Source: Antedon bifida (taxonomy: Eukaryota > Echinodermata > Crinoidea > Comatulida > Antedonidae). Taken from it: a stretch of DNA of 64,000 nt. Location of the stretch: the NCBI GenBank assembly GCA_963402885.1, contig OY727096.1:27137820-27201819 (forward strand), read 5' to 3'. Both the position numbers and the translations under genes were made by a program. Shown here piece after piece: positions 22,278-32,958 of this stretch (position 1 is the stretch's first letter; each line of letters opens with the position of its first letter). The notes below the pieces were generated by a model. It was not told the DNA's origin. It was given only the letters and a program-made list of their open reading frames with translations, and ran no database searches.

Positions 22278-25200
22278 CTGCAAAAGCTACAAAAAATAAA
22301 AAGACCGTATTATTTCTGGACGCTTTGGCAATGCGACGAACTTTCGATTAGTAGCAGAACGTCCAGCACACTGCGCCACACGCCCTACATGCCATAACCC
22401 ATAAAGGATTCTAAAGCTAAAATAGTGCAAGATATTCATACCGTTAAATGTCATATCTCTTGCTGCTTTCATCTGAACTTCGTTCAGCACGTGATCATAT
22501 ATTTGTACCATAGCTATCGCAGAGTTAAGATCATCTCCAGTATCAACAAAAAGGTCTATTATATCATATTCAAATTCAAGATGTGTAAACGTTGTATATC
22601 CGATACTTGCAATCTCTCCATCTCGCCAGAGCTTCACATTTTTGTTCTTTCCGTTGAAGGTAAGGGCAATAAATGTCCAGACGTCTGGCTGTAAGACGTA
22701 AGCTCTTGTAAGTACATCTCCATCATCGTAAGATACAGTCACTTCACTCTCATACAACCAGTCAACTTGCGACCAAGTTTGCTTAAGAACTAGGTACTTG
22801 CCAGCATTACCGAACTCTAAAATGGATCCCAAGGAATCAACGCCAGGTAGTATGTAAAATGCTAGAGTGAGTGAAGATAAGTCAAATAATTTCTTTTCGA
22901 ATGACATCGTCGCATCTTCATTTAAGTTACACGTCGGTAGCTCATATACATTAAATGTAAATAAAATGTTGTTGGCTTGTCGTGACAGCAACTTTGCCAA
23001 ATCCATGTCAACTAGTCCAATGGGATTTAAAATGCTTACAGCATCTGAAAAGATTAAACAGGGTAAAACATTGTTGTCAATTTCGAAAGTTCGCCTTCAC
23101 ACATACTCGTTTGTCGTGTTTATTTCCTATGCAAATAATAAATTTGATTTGATTTATTACATTCCGAGCTCAAGAAAAAGTACTTAAAAATCATTTAAAA
23201 CATGATTTTGAAATATTAAAAAATAACGATTTAGATAGAAATCTAAAATAAAAATTAAACTAAATTTCAAATAAAAATTGAATAAAAAAGATGTAAGAGA
23301 AGCATAATTTAGATATGAAAATAAAGAGAATAACCTATGAATATTCAATATATCAATTATAGCCAAAATGATACTATAAATAACATGGTCTCTTCACTTT
23401 TGTTCATGGGCTACAATAATAGTTGCATAATAAACGTATTGGTCGTGAGATTTATTTTAAATAGTTTTAAGAAGACTTGGTCGCAAATTCTCGAAACTTG
23501 CCAAGAAGAGCGAAATCTTTTAAATTTGAAGGAAGATCACTCCAAAGTTTATAGAATCTAGGGAAGGAAGAGTGGATTGAAACAGTCCAAGCAAAGGGTG
23601 GTCTGAAACGAAGATCACATTTGTGACGGGATATTGGCGAAAAGAAAGAAGAAACGTCAAAATCAAAAATACTGTGGAAATCTGAGAAGTCAAAGATTAA
23701 AGTAGGAAACCAAAATGTTGAAACCACACTGATCACTATCCATAACCTGTGAGAAGAAGAGTGAACAGCTCAAATAGCCATGAACGAATATTAAGAGTAA
23801 TGTGGTAATAATGTATTTGTTTGAGATAAAGGGATATCATGATTTATAGTATGCCTGTGATTAAAATACACATACCCAATGAACAGTACTCCTCAACTTC
23901 ACCAACGTCACAGTATTCCCATTCGGTATCTACATCGTTGGTATAACACCACGGTCCTCCTGCTTTGCCATCCGGGTTCCTGCACAGATTATGATCACCG
24001 ATTCCTTTGTCTGGATCTTGTACAACAGAATGATTGTGTGGAGTATTTGACGACCATTCTTGACAAACTCGACCGTTCTTAGTGATGGCCACAATGCCTC
24101 GATAGTCTTCACCAGATTCAGTGACTCTGCATTCACATGAAAGAGCGTGTAAGCCGCTCTTAAGTAAGCTACGTCTAATGTATTTGATGGGCTATCAGCT
24201 TTTTCTATCGGTGCAACGTAACATTTGGCCTACGAGAAAATATATCAATTATAAACACTTACTTATTTCGGGTGAATCTTCACTGTATACACGGATTTCA
24301 CAAAAGTTCATATAATTGATTGCATTCATCCCGAGAACCACATATCTTCCTCTAATTCCTTCCAAGCAGGTAAAATCAATAATAGGACTGGTTTCAGTTT
24401 GCGTTTGAGTAACACGGTTGCCGCACACTTGACCACTTCCTATTTCAGTTTCAAAACTAATTCGGATGTCAGTATGAACAAGCCTATGTGTCGCTGGTTC
24501 TATCGTACAATAAAAATGTATTGTTGTAATGTCAGTATATTATTTTGAAAAGGCTCAATTCTTCGGCGAAAAAAATATTTCAAAAGGTTAGAGATGTATT
24601 AAAACTTCCTCATTGTTTTCCTAAAATGTACGAGCATAATTATGTTATATTAGGCTATATGTTATAGCATTTCAAGAGAGCCGACCTATTTCCTAACTGA
24701 TATTTTCTAACCTATAGAATCGATGGGTTTCGAACACGGATCTTCAGATTTAAGGCAACAAATCGTTAAAATAACCTACAGTATTTGATTTATGTCCATG
24801 CATAGATTTCAATTACCGAGGTAATAATATATTGGAAAGGCGGAATTCCGAGTTAATGATCTCGGAAAGGAAGAATTACGAAGATAACCACTTTGTAAAG
24901 ATAGACTAACGAGATGGTTTATTATAAGAAAGAAGGATTTCCGAGAAGAATTATCTTGTAAATCTGTCGTTCTAAAATAATAATTTTGTTTTCGTTTTCT
25001 TCTTTTCAAAATACGATAAGTCAGAAGTCCGTCAATTATATCCGAGAAAAGTTATCCGTTTCTGTCTATCTGCGATGCGATATCTTAACTAGATAAATAT
25101 GCATAAAAAACACAAGAAATTAGAATTCCATTTTACTTACTGTAGGTGCTGGCTCGATTTATTACTGTTACACTTGTAACGTTATATTCCTTTTGCAGAT

Positions 25201-27977
25201 CAACTCTTACCCATTCATTAGAACTTATCCCATCTTAAGAACAAATAAATTGATAAAATGCATTTATAAATACAACCTAAAACTTTGCTAGAAATTATCA
25301 ACGCGACTGGACGTTGCGAGTGTATTCAATCATCAGAAGAAACAGTTATTTCCATTTATATTTATAATAATTTGCATTTATTATAATACATAGAAATTAG
25401 AATTTTGTGAGACAAATACATAAATAAATTAAATATCGTAAAAGAAGCGTTCTTTGGTAATCTCGAAAGGAAGCCCCACGATAGTCTTCCTTTTGAGATA
25501 GATAACACATGGTTAAGAGTATATCGTGATTTAATACCGGATATGTGTAATGCAGAGTATAGAAATGAGGTATGATCGTGTTTATATACATTTATTTTTA
25601 CAGTTTTCAAATGGTGCTTTAATTGCAGCAAGAAAAGAAGAAGCTCATCTATAAAAAAAAAAGCCCATCCAAGAGTCATAAAAAAGTAGTCCATGAGCTT
25701 CTTTTTTTATGGAAATCGAAAGTCACACCGTATTACATAGTGAACTAAAGCAGCTGGGTGGAAGCTGTTGAGGAACTCTTTGTACACGAAAGGATGGAGG
25801 ATGACGACGGCTGTCTTATTCGACAGATAAGTTGGGCTTTTCATTCTAGTTAGAGGGATCTTTTTTTTTTTTTTTTTATTTATTTTCAATCTTTCTTTAG
25901 TACATTAGGGAGCTTTTGATTTTCGACGAATGACGACCAAACTATACGTCATGTTGATTCATTGTGCGCATGCGGGAATATTGGGAAATGTGTCGTCGCT
26001 TTCCACATCGACACAGGTTTGATGGTTTCTAGGTCCAGACGACGACCGACGACACATCGATTAACCTGATCTATAGTTAGGTCGCTAACCGAAAGCTATA
26101 GGGAAGTTTGGCGTGGGGCTTAAACCTCCGTGGTTTATTTGACAAAAACTAGCAAATACACAGTGAACGTTTCAGGGTTGATGTGATAATATTCGCTGCA
26201 GCTTTGCTGCTTCAGGGCATTTTGTTACTAATCAAGAAGCCTACCTGAGTGGTAACACCATTCTCCAGTTAATGCATAATCATTACTATCAGTAACACCT
26301 GTGGTACCAAAGCCGTTTGCGGAATACGCATCAGCAGGCTTTTTGTACGACAAATATGCTTCAAAAAGAAATCATAAATAAGTATTTTTTATTGATGCAT
26401 TCAAGACATTTGTGACTGGCAAGAATTTCTAAAATTGACAGATTTCACTCACAACCTTGATAAAAAAAATGTGATGAATATCTTTGAAAACCGATTCGGT
26501 TAAGTTTTTCCAATTGAAATAATCCGTCACCCGATTTAGTTAAATTAACACTGTAATCAGATACAGGCCACGTGTCCTACCATTTGTATCTCAATTACAA
26601 AAAAATCAACTGAAACACTCAGAGTAATAATTAAAACGTCAGACCCTCTCCTCAAACTATTTGAAATTAACAGATATTCATAATATTCATGTCATAAAAT
26701 TTATGTTCAAATAATTTTAAAAACCAATTTTCCTTCCTTATTAAGTATTATTATTATTCTTATACAACTGGGGATAACAGTGTCCAACATGGCACACAAA
26801 TTTGTAGGCGATACAAGCATGAAAATAGCAATAACAAACTTTGACAGTAATAAAGGTTCAATATAAATACACAAGGCTATGGCAATGTATATTACAAGTT
26901 TGGCGTATGTGTGCAGTAAATGGGCATTCACATAATGCGTGAAGCTCGGTCTGCACTTTGCCGCATTTACAAAGACGTCCATCGGGTGGCGTGCGAGACC
27001 ACCGCCCAGTTTCTATTCTAATGTTATAACGATACAAGTCGTAAACGTGAGAAAGCTAACCTTTCATGCTCAGGTACATTATGATCAAAACACATTGGAT
27101 GAATATCGAGAGAAGGATTTAAAGTGTGACAATATGTACTAAGTTAAGTACGCGTGGAGACTAACACACGGTTACGAATTCTAGCTATATTATATTATTA
27201 CAATGATCAGGAATCTCTAAAATACTACAAACATAACGATAAAATGGAGTTTGAGCTAGACGACATATTGATCATCCCAACATGGTCATTCATATTCTCC
27301 CTTTCAGTTAATATTTTATTTTTAAAAAAGTACATACTAGTTATGCAATCATAATTTAAATTATAATTTTGGAATTCCAATCTTCATTCCTTACTACAAT
27401 ATTGTTAGTTATGCTATAAAAAACAGTCGGGAGTATTTTGGTACTGATGTTACCATATCCGATGGCTTCACAGAAAATGAAAGTGCAAAGAAAAGGGACT
27501 TTATTTGTGTAATTGAACTATTCCCTAATTAAATTCTACCATTTTACTAAAATAGCACTTTAGAAAACTCACTCTAACCCAGACAAATGTTTTAACAAAG
27601 TTACGGTACATACTGTTACATATAAAATATAAATACAAATATATTACACCCCTGGTATGTTATTTGATGAAGCAATAACTGTTAAGGCCAATTTAGACAG
27701 ACGAGCGGTAATAGTAATATACAAATATAGAATCTATATGTTATTCCCTATGACCATTTTCACAACGCTCGGTATAAAAAAAAAGATTCTACGTCCCGTG
27801 GGACAAGCTACGCGGATTTCCGCTTACCGTTACCACTCGTCTGTGTAAAATTGCCTTTACGGTACAATCAAATTCATACAGTACCGTATATTTAAACTTA
27901 CATGTTTGTCCAACTTGAATTTGACAAACAAAACAAGCAGTCAACATTACTAGTTCTAGTGTCATCTTGGCCATCAT
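22021..27977 (-). CDS. Secreted mosaic protein: signal peptide, F5/8C, kringle, LamG, PAN/apple
   Basis: Seven exons join in frame: 27977-27902, 26358-26245, 25233-25141, 24499-24263, 24124-23876, 23044-22442, 22277-22021, giving 542 residues and a stop at 22021. Every intron is phase 1, the signature of exon-shuffled extracellular domains. Residues 1-25 form a hydrophobic signal peptide. About 26-173 is an F5/8 type C (F-type lectin-like) fold (SYKKPADAYS, EWVRVDLQKEYNVTSV, GRYVVL). About 174-256 is a kringle, about 257-457 a LamG/pentraxin-like domain and about 458-542 a PAN/apple domain. These are adhesion or ligand-binding modules of the cell surface or body fluid; no protease domain is visible. 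The usual fucose-binding RxDCC motif of F-type lectins is not seen. The domain order is my reading and I know no named orthologue. An AT-rich TATA-like word lies at 28011 but is too close to the ATG to trust. Confidence 0.85.
22442..23044 (-). CDS. LamG/pentraxin-like exon of the mosaic gene
   Basis: Exactly 201 codons, phase 1 at both ends. The beta-sandwich pattern includes LTLAFYILPG, the central WTFIALTFNGK with LWRDGE, and a closing IAMVQIYDHVLNEVQM, as in concanavalin/LamG folds. One exon encodes the whole domain. Confidence 0.85.
23130..23165. repeat. LINE-like 3' tail motif
   Basis: AATAATAAATTTGATTTGAT followed by TTATTACATT, of the kind found at LINE 3' ends. It lies on the opposite strand to the gene and upstream of the LamG exon. 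Confidence 0.3.
23467..23736 (-). pseudogene. Possible LINE reverse-transcriptase C-terminal fragment inside the mosaic gene intron
   Basis: An 89-codon open stretch in the intron between the kringle and LamG exons. Its end reads FPRFYKLWSDLPSNLKDF, resembling the LWN-LP-LK motif that closes many non-LTR retrotransposon polymerases. No catalytic motif is present. Same strand as the gene. Confidence 0.35.
23876..24124 (-). CDS. Kringle exon of the mosaic gene
   Basis: Eighty-three codons, phase 1 at both ends. Hallmarks are DYRG, CQEWSSNTPHNH, NLCRNPDG, PWCYT and EYCDV. The phase forces the second AG of a GCAGAG acceptor. That drops the in-frame TGC (24131-24129), which would supply the first kringle cysteine, so five of six canonical cysteines remain in this model. 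Either the first disulfide is lost, or the true upstream boundary differs from mine. Confidence 0.85.
27682..27859. mobile_element. MITE with TTAAGGCCAATTTACACAGA-type inverted ends, 178 bp
   Basis: Left TTAAGGCCAATTTAGACAGA then CGAGCGGTAA; right CCGTTACCACTCGTCTGTGT then AAAATTGCCTTTA. A fuller copy lies at 54,954. It sits in intron 1 of the mosaic gene, about 40 bp from the signal-peptide exon donor. Confidence 0.8.
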
Positions 27978-28429
27978 GACATTTGATGACAAAAATGACT
28001 ATTTTATTGTATTTATAATGATAAAATAATCAATTTTTTCAGTAAAATTGTTATTTATATTGCCATAGTATCGTATCATTTAAAAGTGTCTAATGAATAA
28101 ATTACCTTTTTTCATTTTCTTCGTTCAGCCAATCCACTTCCTTTATGGGGTTCGATTCTCATCATTAGTCTCATTATTGGCGTGAATTACGTGTCGAATG
28201 TTCCTTTTGTATTTTTATTATCATGAAACGCGTCATTGTTCCTTTTCTGTATTTGTTATTTATTTATTTTTATTATAGCATATAAAACAATATAAAAAAG
28301 CAGCAAATGTTAAAAGAATTGTATTTACATGATATAAAAATATATAAAAGGCAGCACAAAAAAACACAATACAATATTATAGCAATAAAAAAACAAATAA
28401 AAATGCCATTAAAAAATGTCGTCGTCGTC

Positions 28430-28520
28430 GGTGTTTTCGTCCTTTTTCTTTTTCTTCTTTTTCTTTTTCTTCTTTTTTTCTTCTTTTTTTTCTTCTGTTT
28501 TTTCTTTTTCTTTTCTTCTT
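28430..28520 (+). repeat. Polypyrimidine tract
   Basis: About 90 bp of TTTTC/TTC runs on the plus strand. It encodes only Phe/Leu in the plus strand and is not a gene. Confidence 0.8.
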
Positions 28521-28873
28521 ATCTTGGTCTTCTCCTTCTTATATTGGTATTGGTTTCCATAGGATAATTATAATACTAACTCAATTTTATCAACAACAAC
28601 AATAAGGGTACGAAGTTTGAAAAGATCGCCGACATGTAGTGTCTTTTTTACCCTTAATTACGCGAAACTCATTACACATAAATATATTGCGGACTCTTTT
28701 ACTTACAACAGGATTATAAATAGACCTATATACAACATACTTATTAATATTGTTATCATCTAAACTCACTAAATTATGTCTGGTAAACACACTTTCAATA
28801 AATAAATGAGTTTTAAGCAGATATTCCATACATATTGTCTTATTTTTAACGATGTGACAAAGTGCCCCACGGC

Positions 28874-28913
28874 ATGTGACAACTTGCCCCATGTACGGGG
28901 CAAATTGTCACAT
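28874..28913. repeat. 17-bp-arm hairpin in a GTGACAA/GGGGCA-rich patch
   Basis: ATGTGACAACTTGCCCC and GGGGCAAATTGTCACAT flank a 6-base loop with one mismatch. Similar words (GTGACAAAGTGCCCC, GGGAGAAAGTGCTCCC) surround it at 28,853-28,945. Confidence 0.7.
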
Positions 28914-30110
28914 CTGACACATTGGGGAGAAAGTGCTCCCCTGGGTCACGGTCAAGAGTATTTTCACAATCAATGGTCCCCTTATATAGACCATACCCTA
29001 GGCTATGTTGGGAGGTATAAACTAAGTTAATTTAGCTTTAAAACCTAATATCCAGAGGGGATTATAATGAATTTGTGACTTTTAGCCCCTATCTCCCCTA
29101 CTGTTAAAATGGGCTTATCAACTAAGTTTCATTTTAAACGCTTTCTATCTTCTACAAACCATTAGAAAAGTGTTTATATTTCGATTAACTTGCTACTTAC
29201 ACGTTTATATTATAACAATTGCATCTGAATGGCGAATTTGCTCTATCTGTAAAACCCACGACAATCATTAGTCTAAAATAGGTGTTGTAGGTATATCTGT
29301 TCTCATTTCATTATAGTTTAGTCGATATAATGAGCAGTCAATGTTGCAAAAAATGCATGGTTGTTGGGGGTGATGCTAACATTAAATGTAATAATGAGAA
29401 AACATAAGTATCTGTAGTGACAATAAATCATTGTGTCCAGTATCATGAAAAAGTATCGCATGTGGCGTCTGTATTATTATACGATTAAGATTAACCTATG
29501 ACCGGCCTATCATCCCCACAGTGAATAAATATGACGTAGGCCTAACGTTTTTCGTCGGTCGTGTCGCAAATCGAAAACTCCATATACTCCTATACTGTAT
29601 TTTAATTTTACTACGTAAACAAGTTTGACACTTTAATATTGTTTAGGCTAGAAGTATGCGTGCGCCCTCTCTTAATAATGAATGACGATGATAAAGTGAA
29701 AAGTACACAAACACACATTCAAAATAATATATTGCCTAATATACTTTACTTTTCGTGTAATTACAATCTAGTAAGTATTTTCCATTTGTTGTATTACCAA
29801 TTTTCGGTATACATTTTGTTCAATATGAATGTGTAATGTAATACATTATTGTAAAAATTACGTGGAATCCCTTATTTTATTTAGTTAATTATCATGATTG
29901 ATATCTAGTGCAAAGAATATTCAAAGTTTTCCACTTAATTTTATAATTGCTAAAAGCACGGTTTGTTTCAAAGCGTAATACCACCGGAACATAAGCCCAA
30001 GACGCTTCTATAATACAGTATACTTCTATTCATTCACTTAAAAAATACAAGATTTCGAGTTTTTAGGTTGATTATAAATTATACAATATGCTGTATTATT
30101 ATGTATAAGA

Positions 30111-30240
30111 CAGTGGCGTAACGGCTATGAGCGCTCACTAGCTAAACCTAGGGGCCTTGGAGCTTATGAGCCCCTGAGCAGTGCCAGAGTAAAAAAGACA
30201 TTAAAATATCGAAAAGGGCTAAACACGCCCGAAGGCTTCC
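30111..30240. mobile_element. Diverged hAT-like repeat, left end present
   Basis: CAGTGGCGTAACGGCTATGA, then GCGCTCACTAGCTAAACC, GAGCTTATGAGCCCCTGAGC and GGCTAAACACGCCCG. It parallels the intact 172-bp copy at 44,341. No right end was found. Confidence 0.7.
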
Positions 30241-31727
30241 AGCGTTGGAAGGGCATTAAGTTGTGCATGTTTTTAAAGGTAACAATTATAGTCAATCCGT
30301 CGTAATATGGACCTCGGACCCCGAATGAGAATCTGGTTTCATTCATTGCTTTGTTCCCGTTTTCCGTGGAAAAATAATATCGTTGTATGTATAATAATGA
30401 ATTAGAGAAACTGTAATGTTCCGTATGGTAGAGGCCGGTTGGCTAGGTGGCGCTGAATGTGTGCCGACTAGCATGCTCATGGGATTATTCTCGTGGCGCG
30501 TTATGATACCAATTGGCTAAAACCCCGAACTCTCCCCAGGGATGTGGTTATAATTTCAATAATCATGCCGGTGAAAACAATGCCAGTAAAATATATAATT
30601 CAAAAGACAATTCTGAAACGAAAAGACCTATATCGCGACAAGATTATATTACGCTGTAACACATTTGTGTCTTGTGTTCTTGGCATTCAATAACATGAAT
30701 ACGATCATCTTGCTATGTTGTATTAAGAATTAATGGTATTACTCTAGATGCAAGCATGGCAAAAATAATAACTATCTATTTAAACAGCATGTAACTTGAT
30801 TATTATCAATAAGACATATTGCGCTAAATCTAGAGAATAAAAGCCAATTGGGATTACACAAGAGATCGGCGTAATGCTTTTGTTTATAATTATGTTTTAA
30901 ATGCATGTTATTCAATGCAGTGAAAAAAACACTTGAAATCTCTATACAGGCGAATACGCGAGGACTCGTTCCATTTAGATAATAGAAAGCTAAAATCAAA
31001 GAAGATTAATAAGATAAGAATAAGTGATGATACGATACTTTAACACTTAGCATCACGGTCATCATACTCTAATGCATGATTCTTAAAAAATTGCGCCCAA
31101 ATGTGTTATTTTTTAAGCCAAGTTGACTAGATATCAAAGATTAATCAAATAACTATAATGGTATGGCCTTTATACTATAATGCACAGTTATCAAAGTAGG
31201 CCTATGTGCCCAAAATGATGATGAATAGGCCTAAATCAAAGAAGAGCAAATGTATTATAGCTTCCTGATTATCATACTCTAATGTGCGGTTCTCAAAATG
31301 TTTGTGGCCAAAAGCTGTTTTAAAAAATAAATGACAGTTTATACGGTTTAGATCTATATATTGAGTCGATTTTTTCCAGTTTTGTGTAGATTTTCTAATT
31401 CGGCTTCCAATATAAATTACACTCTTTTTCTGATAATTTCCTTACTAAGAAACAATTACAATTCTATAAGAATAATTCATTGGTAAAACATCAGAATAGC
31501 CTTATCATCATCAACGGAGACATCACTTTACTCGTCTTAAGATGAACACCTCGTTGTAGTTGACTTTGGACGCCATATTAAAGGGACACGTACCTCGGGA
31601 CACAAGTATCTTTTAATAATTGAGAAGAAGAGAAATCTTGTGAGGTGTATTTCCAAGGCATCCCAGGCGGAAAAGTACATGGACCTCTCGGCGACGAGGT
31701 TGTAAAGTAATTAAATTAATATTTATA
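30241..31727. other. No gene seen
   Basis: AT-rich, with two TAGGCCTA octamers near 31,200. The words CATACTCTAATG and TCAAAG recur at 31,060, 31,165 and 31,270 (roughly 100-bp spacing), suggesting an old tandem array. Confidence 0.35.
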
Positions 31728-32170
31728 CACTGTGAAAATAGTGTTTGATCTTAAACATGTATTTTGTAACCACTTTTTCCACACATTTAGCTTTTAAAAA
31801 CATAGTTACATGTTGTACGTGTTTAAAGCCTAAACGTGTTTATAGCTACATGTTGTTTTCCTCCACTCGTTTAGCAGTCAACATGCCACTATTATGTTCA
31901 GTCAACATGTTTAGTTACGTGTTTGCGTGCATACGATTTTTCTGTGGCGGAAAAAGGCTCCACACATGGCAAATTAAACACGTGTCTTTATATTGCTCCG
32001 CATGTTTAACATTCAACACGTCACTGATGTGTTGAGTTGGATACAGACTACATGTTTAGAATGCGTTTAGAACCTAAACATGTTTCATATCTTAAAATGT
32101 TTAAGGCTAAATATGTGGAAAAAGTGGGTACAAAGTACATGTTTAAGATCTAAACACTATTTTTACAGTG
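31728..32170. mobile_element. 443-bp element with CACTGT ends built from AAACATGT/ACATGTTT words
   Basis: Left CACTGTGAAAATAGTGTTTG then ATCTTAAACATGTA; right TACATGTTTAAGATC then TAAACACTATTTTTACAGTG. Inside, ACATGTTTA and TAAACRYGT recur in both orientations. It is flanked by TTATA on the left. A reversed partial copy lies at 50,116-50,463. Superfamily not certain. Confidence 0.8.
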
Positions 32171-32713
32171 GATCTATTCACATTTTTGGATGGCAGGGAA
32201 GTTAATGACAATACACCTTATTAAAATCTAAGTTGTAAACTTGAGCTGGTGAATTGTTATATCGAATGAGAATAACAAAAATGTTGGAATGGTTTTTTTT
32301 TCTGGTTATTTGCTGTTTGTGAAAAATAACAGTTTTATGTGTATTCATTTTGTATGTTAAGTGAATAGCTTGAATTATTAATAATAACAAAAATAGGGGT
32401 GTCTGGACCGAATAGACGTAACATGAGTGGTTCTACTGTGGATTGCATGATCTATACTGCATTATTATACAGAATTTATGTTGTTATTTAATAATTCGAT
32501 ATGTCATTATATTAATTTGATATGTCATTATCTCTAAATATGATATGATGCTAGATACATTTGATATGTTATTGAATTTTATTGGAAGTTTGATATATGG
32601 AAATATCATAATTTACTGTTATTAAGATTCATATATTCATTCACTATTTTTTTAAATCCATTCTTAAATCATACATTTTTCGAGTGAAATTAAAGTCAGA
32701 TGGATATGTTTGT

Positions 32714-32833
32714 TTAAAGCTCTGTCCACACTATCAAATTAAAAGTTTGATATGGCCAAATGTGGTAGTGATATGCCCAAATATGGTAGTGATATGACAT
32801 CAGCATGTCCATATATGGCCACATCACATTTTT
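32714..32833. mobile_element. CTCTGTCTACACT-family MITE truncated by or abutting another element
   Basis: AAAGCTCTGTCCACACTATC, then a duplicated ATGGTAGTGATATG, then CCATATATGGCCACATCACA. Its right end is replaced by the AGTCGCGTG element, which starts at 32,834. Confidence 0.8.
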
Positions 32834-32958
32834 AGTCGCGTGGACGCGACTCTATAGTTCACTATGTCGGTCGGTTGGTCGGTCTGTCTGTCTGTCGGTC
32901 TGTCTGTCGGTCTGTCTGTCTGTCGGTCCGGTATCACTATGCATTGTAGCACGCGACT
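32834..32958. mobile_element. AGTCGCGTG-ended element with an internal TCGG/TCTG microsatellite
   Basis: Starts AGTCGCGTGGACGCGACTC and ends GCACGCGACT. TCACTATGTCGGTCGGT leads into about 70 bp of GGTCTGTC repeats. A second copy lies at 50,641-50,737. Confidence 0.8.

Larger units (their letters stand above)
28021..30110. other. No gene supported; low-complexity sequence and the hairpin patch
   Basis: Apart from the polypyrimidine tract and the hairpin, the sequence is AT-rich. Its short open frames show no recognisable protein. Confidence 0.5.

Noticed and set aside
24215-24263. Acceptor TTTTCTCGTAG at about 24,233 for the kringle exon
   Set aside because: It would leave an intron of about 33 bp and runs into a stop before the kringle.
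25900-26110. Transposon ends suggested by AGGGAGCTTTTGATTTTCGAC and GCTAACCGAAAGCTATAGGG
   Set aside because: Related scraps occur near 21,027 and 29,550, but no consistent boundaries or target duplication could be drawn.
28307-28567. 86-codon Phe/Leu-rich plus-strand frame resembling a membrane protein
   Set aside because: The hydrophobic run is the polypyrimidine tract. There is no codon structure or splice context.
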